Below, in pieces: positions 1 to 7,001 of a stretch of DNA of 7,001 bases. A program made the position numbers and the translations under genes. Positions within the stretch are counted from its first letter, which is position 1. Every line of letters begins with the position of its first letter. Source of the stretch: Alphaproteobacteria bacterium (GTDB taxonomy: Bacteria > Pseudomonadota > Alphaproteobacteria > ATCC43930 > CGMCC-115725); the NCBI GenBank assembly GCA_005888515.1, contig VAZR01000123.1:1-7001 (forward strand), given 5' to 3'. A model generated the notes under the pieces. That model was not told the origin of the DNA. It did no database searches and saw nothing but the letters and a program-made list of their open reading frames with translations.

Positions 1-146
1 ACCGCAAAGAGCAATCGATCGAGCGAACGCCCTTGAAGCGCGCCTGCAAGCCCGAGGACATCGCCGAGGTGATCTTCTTCCTGTGCGCCGGCGCGGCGAT
101 GGTGACCGGCCAGACGGTCATCGTCGATGGCGGGCTGACGCTGTGA
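1..146 (+). CDS. Short-chain dehydrogenase/reductase (SDR), C-terminal fragment
   Basis: This is the 3' end of a gene cut by the left window edge; the first whole codon is at base 3 and the TGA stop is at 144-146, leaving 47 residues. The fragment contains KPEDIAEVIFFLC followed by MVTGQTVIVDGGLTL at the very C-terminus. The P(E/D)DIA-x-x-x-x-FL...TGQ-x-(I/V)-x-VDGG pattern is the classic C-terminal signature of classical SDR enzymes, which carry out NAD(P)-dependent oxidation or reduction of alcohols, ketones and acyl-ACP-like substrates in the cytoplasm. The Rossmann fold and the catalytic Tyr-x-x-x-Lys lie outside the window, so substrate and subfamily cannot be assigned. The stop codon overlaps the GTG start of the downstream dioxygenase gene by four bases, implying one operon and probably one pathway. 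Confidence 0.88.
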   Translation, partial: RKEQSIERTPLKRACKPEDIAEVIFFLCAGAAMVTGQTVIVDGGLTL

Positions 147-1216
147 GCCCCGCGGCGATCGAAGGCCCGGCCGTCTGGGAGGGGTCGCACATCGATCTCC
201 GGGAGGAGGGGGTTCGCCTTCTCTCTCCTGGCGAGATCGGCGAGATCGGGGCGGCGTTGCGCCACCTGCATTCACTCCGCGAGATTGATTTCCCCGAGAT
301 CACGCCGCAGAGCTTTCCGCTGCCGACGCTCGGCGCCTATCTCGCCGGCCTCGGCGACGAGCTGCGCTTCGGCCGCGGCTTTCTGCTGCTCCGCGGGTTG
401 CCGCGCGAACGCTATTCGCTCGACGATCTGGCGCGCATCTATGCCGGGCTCGGCGCCCATATCGGCCGGCTGAGCCCGCAATCCTACCAGGGCGAATTGC
501 TCGGCCACGTCATCGATGTCAGCGACATCGAGACCGAGGCGCGCGGCTATCACGCCGGCGGCGCGCAGCGCATGCACACCGACAATTGCGACATCGTCTC
601 GCTGCTCTGCGTGCGCGGCGCGAAATCGGGCGGTATCAGCCGGTTTGTCAGCGCCGCCGCGGTGCACAACCGGCTGTTGGAAGAGCGGCCGGATTTGCTC
701 GAAGCGCTCTACGGCGAGTACGTGTTTCGCCGTATGGAACGGGATGCCGAATACGGCGACGGCCGGCTTGTCAAAAACGTCGTGATTTTTTCGCGCGACA
801 CCGGCCAGTTGACCTGCAACGTCTCCGGCAGTTATCCCCACCGCGCGGTCCGGGCCGGTGACGCGGTGATGACCCCGCTGCAGATCGAGGCGCTGGAAGA
901 GATGAAACGGATTTCTTCTTCGCCGGATCTCTACCTCGACATGACGATCGGCGAAGGCGATATCCAGTTCCTCAACAACCGCACGATCTTGCACGGGCGC
1001 ACCGGCTATGAGGATTGGCCCGCCGTCGCCGAGCGGCGCCATCTGATGCGGCTGTGGCTGCAGATCGCGTCCTGGCCGCCGCTGCCGGCGAACCAGGGGA
1101 TGCATGGCCCGGCGGATCACCTGCCGTGGCTGCGCCAGCGCCGGCCCTTGATGGAGGTGCCGTCGCGCTATTTGGCGGAGATGACCCGCCGCAAGGCCGA
1201 ATTGGCGGGGGCATAA
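143..1216 (+). CDS. TauD/TfdA-superfamily Fe(II)/2-oxoglutarate-dependent dioxygenase
   Basis: Complete gene of 357 residues. Members of this superfamily use Fe(II), O2 and 2-oxoglutarate to hydroxylate or cleave small molecules in the cytoplasm. The metal-binding facial triad is visible: MHTDNCD supplies His145 and Asp147, and TILHGRTGYED supplies the distal His284. Arginines about 14-19 residues later (SER-RHLMRLWL region, Arg298/299/303) are candidates for binding the 2-oxoglutarate C5 carboxylate. The core is preceded by an N-terminal segment with a GRGFLLLRGLP strand and followed by a roughly 50-residue tail. The frame is open back to 83, but the GTG at 143 is preferred: it overlaps the SDR stop (GTGA), has a GGCGGG element 8 bases upstream (129-134), and avoids a nonsense arginine-rich N-terminus. 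No other plausible ATG lies before the active site. It is probably translationally coupled to the SDR gene, so the pair may oxidise a substrate in sequence. The substrate is unknown; taurine, 2,4-D and gamma-butyrobetaine specificity cannot be claimed. Confidence 0.9.
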   Translation: MSPAAIEGPAVWEGSHIDLREEGVRLLSPGEIGEIGAALRHLHSLREIDFPEITPQSFPLPTLGAYLAGLGDELRFGRGFLLLRGLPRERYSLDDLARIYAGLGAHIGRLSPQSYQGELLGHVIDVSDIETEARGYHAGGAQRMHTDNCDIVSLLCVRGAKSGGISRFVSAAAVHNRLLEERPDLLEALYGEYVFRRMERDAEYGDGRLVKNVVIFSRDTGQLTCNVSGSYPHRAVRAGDAVMTPLQIEALEEMKRISSSPDLYLDMTIGEGDIQFLNNRTILHGRTGYEDWPAVAERRHLMRLWLQIASWPPLPANQGMHGPADHLPWLRQRRPLMEVPSRYLAEMTRRKAELAGA

Positions 1217-1234
1217 AACCGAATTCCCGCAGGA

Positions 1235-3409
<2,175 letters not shown>

Positions 3410-3419
3410 GATGTCGCCA

Positions 3420-3423
3420 CTCC
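3420..3423 (-). promoter_or_regulatory. katG ribosome binding site
   Basis: On the minus strand, GGAG lies 10 bases before the katG ATG. The spacing is slightly long but usable. It fixes the start at 3409 and sits inside the roughly 24-base leader predicted from the promoter just upstream. Confidence 0.6.
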
Positions 3424-3439
3424 ATCATTAGGATTCCGT

Positions 3440-3468
3440 GATATGAGGCGCGTACGGTTCGCAGTCAA
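3440..3468 (-). promoter_or_regulatory. Predicted sigma70-type promoter of katG
   Basis: Reading the minus strand, TTGACT (3468-3463) matches the -35 consensus TTGACA at five of six positions. It is followed by a 17-bp spacer and CATATC (3445-3440), a weak but plausible -10 that keeps the central ATA-type core. Transcription would start near 3433, giving a leader of about 24 bases that contains the GGAG ribosome site. The internal consistency of -35, spacing, -10, leader and SD is the main support; no transcript data are available here. Confidence 0.55.
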
Positions 3469-3473
3469 TGTGC

Positions 3474-3490
3474 CTTAGAACCACTCTAAA
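3474..3490 (-). promoter_or_regulatory. Irr-box (iron control element)-like palindrome upstream of katG
   Basis: The katG-strand sequence is TTTAGAG-TGG-TTCTAAG. It contains the perfect inverted repeat TTAGA-N5-TCTAA (3475-3479 and 3485-3489, read on the + strand). Compared with the alphaproteobacterial Irr iron control element as I remember it (TTTAGAA-N3-TTCTAAA), 12 of 14 specified positions match. It lies six bases upstream of the -35 hexamer, a position suited to regulation by a Fur-family dimer. Irr senses heme and iron status in rhizobial relatives, and KatG is a heme enzyme, so the connection is functionally sensible. It is inferred, however; another Fur-family or peroxide regulator could bind the site. 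Confidence 0.5.
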
Positions 3491-3504
3491 ATCTCATCTG
3501 ATCG

Positions 3505-3528
3505 AGAACATCGCGGAAGTCATGTTCT
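3505..3528. promoter_or_regulatory. Dyad AGAACAT-N10-ATGTTCT of unknown role
   Basis: A perfect 7-bp inverted repeat with a 10-bp spacer lies about 70-95 bp upstream of the predicted katG transcription start. The half-site spacing, roughly 17 bp centre to centre, does not match the alphaproteobacterial LexA box (GTTC-N7-GTTC direct repeat) or the Gram-positive LexA box (GAAC-N4-GTTC). It could be an operator for a dimeric regulator, for example an OxyR/LysR-type upstream site, or a chance dyad. Confidence 0.25.
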
Positions 3529-3550
3529 ATGCGCCGGCCGCCGCGCATCT

Positions 3551-3612
3551 ATGGAGCTCCCGTCGCGCTAGCTCGCGGAGATGCGCGCCGCAAAGCCGAA
3601 CTGGTGAATTGA
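3551..3612 (+). pseudogene. Decayed copy of the 3' end of the TauD-like dioxygenase gene
   Basis: Bases 3551-3604 align to 1151-1205 in the dioxygenase gene at 46 of 54 positions with one single-base gap. In frame from 3551 it reads MELPSR, then a TAG stop at 3569-3571 where the intact gene has a Tyr codon, then LAEM. One base is missing after the second ATG (3581-3583). In the frame restored past that deletion it reads RRKAELVN and stops at TGA 3610-3612, against RRKAELAGA-stop in the intact gene. Similarity fades quickly upstream of 3551, to perhaps 3530. The remnant is in direct orientation to the intact gene, with katG between the two. It is clearly non-coding now. It is either the stump of a tandem paralogue or a by-product of the event that placed katG here. 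Confidence 0.75.
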
Positions 3613-3621
3613 TTTAGCTTC

Positions 3622-3701
3622 GTCGTCCCGGCGAAGGCCGGAACCCATTTGTCAGAGGCATGAGCGGCTGAAGGGTGGATCCCGGCCTTCGCCGGGATGA
3701 C
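3622..3701. repeat. REP-like inverted repeat element
   Basis: Two 26-base arms (3622-3647 and 3676-3701) are inverted copies that match at 23 of 26 positions and are separated by a 28-base spacer. The arm core, TCCCGGCGAAGGCCGG, is of the kind found dispersed in intergenic regions of many alphaproteobacteria. The element lies 30 bp beyond the stop of the GST gene. As RNA it would fold into a long hairpin that could stabilise or end transcripts entering from that side, but no T-run follows, so I do not call it an intrinsic terminator. It shows no sign of coding capacity. Confidence 0.8.
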
Positions 3702-3731
3702 AGTTTAGAGGGGCAGCTCCGAGGAGACCGC

Positions 3732-4367
3732 CTACACACCCGGCGGCTTGGTGACCTGAAAGCTCTGCCGCTCTTCCATTCGCCGCATCCATGGCCGGAT
3801 GTTCGGGTGTCCGGCGAGCGGCGCCTCGCCCTCGGGCAATCGTCCGAAATAGTAGAACAGCGGGATCACCATCAGATCGGCGAGGCTGACCCGCTCGCCC
3901 GCGAGGTAGGGGTCGTCGCCCATCAGCCGGGAAATCTCTGCGACGCACAGCCGCGCTCGTGGCAAGGCCGCGGTGATCGCGGCCTCATCCACCGGCAACC
4001 CGAAGCGTGGCGCGAGCATTCGGTTGAACAGGATTCCGGCCGCGATCGACGGCCAGGCATAGGCATCGACGATGCCGATGATCTGGTTCATGCGGCTGAA
4101 CTGGTGCAAATCGGTCGATTGCAGCGGCGCGACCGGAAAGCCCTCGTCGATATAGCGCAGGATCGCTTGCGTCTCGTACAGCTTGAACCCGTCATGCTCG
4201 AAGGCCGGCACCTTGGCAAAGGGATGGCGCGACAGATGCGGTTCCTCGCGATGCTGGCCGAACCCGACCTCGACGAGCTCGTGCGCCACGCCTTTTTCCG
4301 CGAGCGCCATGCGGGTGCTCCACACATAGGTGCTGCCTGCCGGGCCATAGACGATCGGCCGCCCCAT
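3732..4367 (-). CDS. Glutathione S-transferase family protein
   Basis: Complete 211-residue protein, the normal size for a cytosolic GST that conjugates or exchanges glutathione on electrophiles. The N-terminal thioredoxin-like domain (about residues 1-78) shows the cis-proline motif KVPAF (Pro54) and the glutathione gamma-glutamyl contact YETQAILRYI (Glu65-Thr66, in place of the usual Glu-Ser). A Ser12-Thr13 pair in the first loop is a candidate for catalytic contact. The all-helical C-terminal domain (about 85-205) carries the N-capping box and hydrophobic staple VSLADLMVIP (Ser161 to Asp164). The class cannot be fixed from this. The ATG at 4367 has GGAG at 4375-4378 with a 7-base spacer. 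It is the same strand as mtgA with an 81-bp gap, so the two could be co-transcribed. A TTGACA -35-like hexamer (4410-4405) could give the gene its own promoter, but I see no convincing -10. Confidence 0.92.
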   Translation of the reverse strand: MGRPIVYGPAGSTYVWSTRMALAEKGVAHELVEVGFGQHREEPHLSRHPFAKVPAFEHDGFKLYETQAILRYIDEGFPVAPLQSTDLHQFSRMNQIIGIVDAYAWPSIAAGILFNRMLAPRFGLPVDEAAITAALPRARLCVAEISRLMGDDPYLAGERVSLADLMVIPLFYYFGRLPEGEAPLAGHPNIRPWMRRMEERQSFQVTKPPGV

Positions 4368-4420
4368 CTCCGCTCTCCGTTCCGTCCGCCAATGCGCCGC
4401 AACATGTCAACCGTCTCGTG

Positions 4421-4439
4421 CTCCGGTCAAGCGCCGGAG
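4421..4439 (-). terminator. Short hairpin between mtgA and the GST gene
   Basis: CTCCGG and CCGGAG form a 6-bp GC-rich stem with a 7-base loop, 10 bases past the mtgA stop on the minus strand. No run of T follows, so it would be a weak or Rho-assisted terminator at best. It could equally be a processing or stabilising hairpin within an mtgA-GST transcript. Confidence 0.3.
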
Positions 4440-4448
4440 TGGCGCAGT

Positions 4449-5225
4449 TCATAGCCCCGCGCCGCATGGCAGAGGCAGCCGCACGGGCAGCCTCGGCATC
4501 TGCCGCAGGATAAAGGCGCTGCGCGCGAGGACATCGTCGTCGGGCCGGCTCGCCGAGCGATCGAGCGGGTCGGGCAGCACCGCGGCAAGACGGGCCGCCT
4601 CGTTCGCCCCCAGCTTTGCCGCGGGTTTGTGGAAATAATGCTGGGCCGCGGCCTCGGCGCCATAAATGCCGGGGCCCCATTCGATGATGTTGAGGTAGAC
4701 CTCGATGATCCGTTTCTTGCTCCAGGCGAGTTCGGTCAGTGTCGTGAAATAGGCCTCGAACCCCTTGCGCAGCCAATCGCGGGCCGGCCACAGAAACACA
4801 TTCTTGGCGGTTTGCATCGAGATCGTGCTGGCGCCCAGCAGTTCCCCGTCGCCGCTTTGGTATTGCTCCCAGGCTGTCCGGATCGCGCCCCAATCGAAGC
4901 CGAAATGGAGGCAGAAGCGCTGATCCTCACTGGCTAGCACGGCGCGCACCAGCGCGGGCGACATTTTGTCGAGCGGCCGCCAGCTCTTCCGGATGCCGTA
5001 GCCCTCGGCAGAACGTAGCAGCATCAATGGCGTCGCCGGCGGCGGCACGTACCGGTACAGCATCACCAGGGTTAGCGACAGGATCAGGAAGCCGCTGAGA
5101 CAGCAGACGGCGAGACGTCCAAGACGGCGCAGGACCGATTTCCGGCGACGGGTATCGCCGCTATCCGATACGGCCGCGGGTGCATTTGGATCGTTTCGCC
5201 TGTCCGGGGACATCTGCCTGAGCAT
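4449..5225 (-). CDS. mtgA: Monofunctional biosynthetic peptidoglycan transglycosylase (GT51)
   Basis: A 258-residue inner-membrane enzyme that polymerises lipid II into glycan strands in the periplasm, without a transpeptidase domain. A basic N-terminus is followed by one membrane-spanning helix at about residues 37-57 (LAVCCLSGFLILSLTLVML) and then the GT51 domain. Motif 1, SEDQRFCLHFGFDW, contains the catalytic Glu100. Motif 2 is GASTISMQTAKN (from 131). Motif 3 begins RKGFEAY (second essential Glu157) and runs into SKKRIIEVYLNIIEWGPGIYG. A final LGANEAARLAAVLPDP completes the fold. The open frame continues far upstream through the antisense of fhs, so the start must be chosen. The ATG at 5225 has GGCGG 6 bases upstream; the ATG at 5213 (254 residues) has only AGG, 3 bases away. 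I prefer 5225. The gene is divergent from fhs. Confidence 0.95.
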   Translation of the reverse strand: MLRQMSPDRRNDPNAPAAVSDSGDTRRRKSVLRRLGRLAVCCLSGFLILSLTLVMLYRYVPPPATPLMLLRSAEGYGIRKSWRPLDKMSPALVRAVLASEDQRFCLHFGFDWGAIRTAWEQYQSGDGELLGASTISMQTAKNVFLWPARDWLRKGFEAYFTTLTELAWSKKRIIEVYLNIIEWGPGIYGAEAAAQHYFHKPAAKLGANEAARLAAVLPDPLDRSASRPDDDVLARSAFILRQMPRLPVRLPLPCGAGL

Positions 5226-5315
5226 CCGATACCGCCGGCCCGGCAGTCCACAGCGGTTGCGGGGGGCGGCCCGGACCGCTAAGACCTTGGCCGCGACCAG
5301 CCGAGGAGGATCCCC
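5226..5315. other. Divergent mtgA-fhs intergenic region with a GC-rich hairpin
   Basis: This 90-bp gap must hold the leaders, and perhaps the promoters, of both divergent genes. I could not pick out convincing -35/-10 pairs on either strand. The only structure seen is an interrupted inverted repeat at 5252-5280. AGCGGT (5252-5257) pairs with ACCGCT (5275-5280), and inside it CGGG (5260-5263) pairs with CCCG (5270-5273) around a 6-base loop. It would lie in the fhs leader if transcription begins before 5252. In DNA this GC-rich such a stem may be fortuitous. Confidence 0.35.
5304..5309 (+). promoter_or_regulatory. Strong Shine-Dalgarno site of fhs
   Basis: A perfect AGGAGG lies 6 bases before the GTG at 5316. 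It decides the start in favour of GTG over the first in-frame ATG at 5382, which would delete conserved N-terminal sequence. An in-frame TAA at 5280-5282 excludes any longer form. Confidence 0.85.
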
Positions 5316-7001
5316 GTGCCGCGTGGAGACGAGCAGCATCGTAATCCCAAATCCGATATCGAGATCGCCCAGGCCGCGACGATGCGGCCGATCGGCGAGA
5401 TCGCCGACAAGCTCGGAGTCCCCGAGGACGCGGTGTCTCCCTACGGCCGCTACAAGGCCAAGATTTCCCTCGACTACATCCGCTCGCTCGCCGACCGGCC
5501 AAACGGCAAGCTGGTCCTCGTCACGGCGATCACCCCGACGCCCGCGGGTGAAGGCAAGACGACCACCACGGTCGGTCTCGGGGACGCGCTGAACCACATC
5601 GGCAAGAAGGCGATCCTCTGTCTGCGCGAGCCGAGCCTCGGCCCGAGTTTCGGCATGAAGGGCGGAGCGGCCGGCGGCGGCTACGCTCAGGTCGTGCCGA
5701 TGGAAGACATCAACCTGCATTTCACCGGCGATTTCCACGCGATCGGCGCCGCCAATAACCTGCTCGCGGCGATGGTCGACAATCACATCTATTGGGGCAA
5801 CGAGCCGGCCATCGACTCGCGCCGCGTCACCTGGCGCCGCGGGCTCGACATGAACGACCGAGCCTTGCGCTCGATCGTCTCCTCGCTGGGCGGGGTCGCC
5901 AACGGTTTCCCGCGCGAGGACGGGTTCGACATCACGGTCGCCTCGGAAGTCATGGCGATCTTCTGCCTCGCGACCGATCTCCATGATTTGAAGCGCCGCC
6001 TCGGCAACATCATCGTGGCGCAGAACCGGGCGCGCGAGGCGGTGCGCGCCAGCGACCTGAAGGCGGCGGGATCGATGGCGGTGCTCCTGAAAGACGCGCT
6101 GGCGCCGAATTTGGTGCAGACACTGGAAAACAGCCCCGCTTTCATTCATGGCGGGCCGTTCGCCAATATCGCGCATGGCTGCAACTCGGTCGTTGCCACG
6201 ACGACGGCGCTGAAACTGGCCGATTACGTCGTCACCGAGGCGGGTTTCGGGGCCGATCTCGGGGCCGAGAAATTCTTGGACATCAAGTGCCGCAAGGCCG
6301 GTCTCAAGCCCGCCGCTGCGGTCATCGTCGCCACCGTGCGGGCGCTCAAGATGCATGGCGGCGTGCCGCGCGACGGGCTCAAGGAGGAGAATGTCGCGGC
6401 GGTCGAGAAGGGCTTCGCCAATCTGCAGCGCCACCTCGAGAATCTGCGTGGCTTCGGGATTCCGGCGGTGGTGTCGGTCAATCGCTTCAGCGCCGATACC
6501 GATGCCGAGCTCGGCCGGCTCAAGGAGCTGTGCGCCAAGGAAGGTGTCGAGGCGGTAATCGCTGACCACTGGGCCCGCGGCGGCGAGGGGGCAGCCGATC
6601 TCGCCCGCGCCGTCGTCAAGCTCGCCGACAGCGGCAAGGCCGAGTTCAAGCTCCTGTACCCGGATGCGATGCCGCTGCGCGACAAGATCAAGACGATCGC
6701 GCAGAAGATCTACCGGGCCCGCGATATCGCCTGCGAGGCCGCCGTCGAGACCCGCCTCGCCGAACTGCAGAAGGCGGGCTTCGGCGAATTCCCGGTGTGC
6801 ATCGCCAAGACGCAATACAGCTTTACGACCGATCCCAACGCCAAGGGCGCGCCGACCGATCACGTGTTGGGGGTGCGCGAGATCAGGCTCTCGGCCGGCG
6901 CGGAATTCATCGTCGCGGTCTGCGGCGAGATCATGACGATGCCGGGCCTGCCGCGGGTGCCCGCCGCCAACAATATCGATCTGGCTGAGGACGGCCGCAT
7001 C
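5316..7001 (+). CDS. fhs: Formate--tetrahydrofolate ligase (10-formyl-THF synthetase), 3' end cut by window
   Basis: 562 codons are visible and the window ends in frame after DEDGRI-like sequence (AEDGRI). The family usually ends four to five residues later (VGLF-type), so the gene is nearly complete. The enzyme makes 10-formyl-THF from formate, THF and ATP, feeding purine synthesis, fMet-tRNA and serine/C1 assimilation in the cytoplasm. The ATP-binding P-loop is TPTPAGEGKTTTTVGLG (residues 74-90). Both family signatures are present: GMKGGAAGGGY at about 113-123 and VATVRALKMHGG at about 338-349. The LREPSLGPSFG segment and the EAGFGADLGAEKF loop are also intact. The GTG start is fixed by a perfect AGGAGG. 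It gives about 10 residues ahead of the usual SDIEIAQAA N-terminus. No folD or purU neighbour lies inside the window, and none of the visible genes is an obvious pathway partner. Confidence 0.98.
   Translation, partial: MPRGDEQHRNPKSDIEIAQAATMRPIGEIADKLGVPEDAVSPYGRYKAKISLDYIRSLADRPNGKLVLVTAITPTPAGEGKTTTTVGLGDALNHIGKKAILCLREPSLGPSFGMKGGAAGGGYAQVVPMEDINLHFTGDFHAIGAANNLLAAMVDNHIYWGNEPAIDSRRVTWRRGLDMNDRALRSIVSSLGGVANGFPREDGFDITVASEVMAIFCLATDLHDLKRRLGNIIVAQNRAREAVRASDLKAAGSMAVLLKDALAPNLVQTLENSPAFIHGGPFANIAHGCNSVVATTTALKLADYVVTEAGFGADLGAEKFLDIKCRKAGLKPAAAVIVATVRALKMHGGVPRDGLKEENVAAVEKGFANLQRHLENLRGFGIPAVVSVNRFSADTDAELGRLKELCAKEGVEAVIADHWARGGEGAADLARAVVKLADSGKAEFKLLYPDAMPLRDKIKTIAQKIYRARDIACEAAVETRLAELQKAGFGEFPVCIAKTQYSFTTDPNAKGAPTDHVLGVREIRLSAGAEFIVAVCGEIMTMPGLPRVPAANNIDLAEDGRI

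Noticed and set aside
83..142. Longer dioxygenase start at ATG 83
   Set aside because: It would add 20 arginine/glycine/aspartate-rich residues encoded entirely within the SDR gene. The GTG at 143 has better context and the typical stop-start overlap.
272..1120. A 282-codon open frame antisense to the dioxygenase gene
   Set aside because: The frame opposite shows a complete metal-binding triad and family signature. The antisense product has no recognisable motif and looks like a GC-bias shadow.
1217..1234. Bidirectional terminator between the convergent dioxygenase and katG genes
   Set aside because: The 18-bp gap holds no inverted repeat or T-run that I can see.
3505..3528. LexA/SOS box reading of the GAAC...GTTC dyad
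   Set aside because: The half-sites are 14 bases apart and inverted, unlike either the alphaproteobacterial direct-repeat box or the GAAC-N4-GTTC box.
3622..3701. CRISPR repeat or tRNA-like interpretation of the hairpin element
   Set aside because: There is one inverted pair with a single spacer, no further repeat units, and no cloverleaf or anticodon arm.
4449..6863. An 804-codon open frame on the minus strand running from antisense of fhs into mtgA
   Set aside because: Only the last 254-258 codons match a protein family (MtgA). The upstream part is antisense to the strongly conserved fhs gene and is arginine/alanine/glycine-rich without motifs, a common effect of codon bias in GC-rich genomes. 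It is not a fusion protein.

Overview
The window is GC-rich chromosomal DNA with tightly packed genes, GTG starts, and a dispersed inverted repeat built on the GTC(A/G)TCCCGGCGAAGGCCGG core that is common in alphaproteobacterial genomes. The gene content (KatG, MtgA with a proteobacterial-type sequence, formate--THF ligase, a GST, and an SDR coupled to a TauD-like dioxygenase) and an Irr-box-like palindrome at the katG promoter all point to an alphaproteobacterium, probably of the order Hyphomicrobiales (Rhizobiales). I cannot name a genus.

Layout. Bases 1-146 hold the 3' end of a short-chain dehydrogenase/reductase gene on the + strand. It overlaps by four bases (GTGA) a complete Fe(II)/2-oxoglutarate dioxygenase gene of the TauD/TfdA superfamily (143-1216, +). 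The two look translationally coupled, and their substrate is unknown. A complete bifunctional catalase-peroxidase gene, katG, converges on it (1235-3409, -) with an 18-bp gap. Upstream of katG is a 322-bp non-coding interval (3410-3731). It contains, in order, a Shine-Dalgarno site, a good sigma70-type promoter, an ICE/Irr-like palindrome just upstream of the -35, a second dyad, a decayed copy of the 3' end of the dioxygenase gene, and an 80-bp REP-like inverted repeat.

The right half holds a glutathione S-transferase-family gene (3732-4367, -) and mtgA, a monofunctional peptidoglycan glycosyltransferase (4449-5225, -), both in the same direction. Divergent from mtgA across 90 bp is fhs, formate--tetrahydrofolate ligase (5316 to the window edge, +), which lacks only its last few codons.

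How the genes relate. This is mostly housekeeping and stress metabolism: peroxide detoxification (KatG, possibly tuned to iron/heme status), thiol conjugation (GST), cell-wall glycan polymerisation (MtgA) and one-carbon entry from formate (Fhs). I see no phage, IS element, CRISPR array, toxin-antitoxin or defence module. The most informative anomaly is that katG lies between the intact 3' end of the dioxygenase gene and a frameshifted, stop-containing copy of the same 3' end in direct orientation. This implies a duplication, replacement or insertion at this locus. I found no previously undescribed system.
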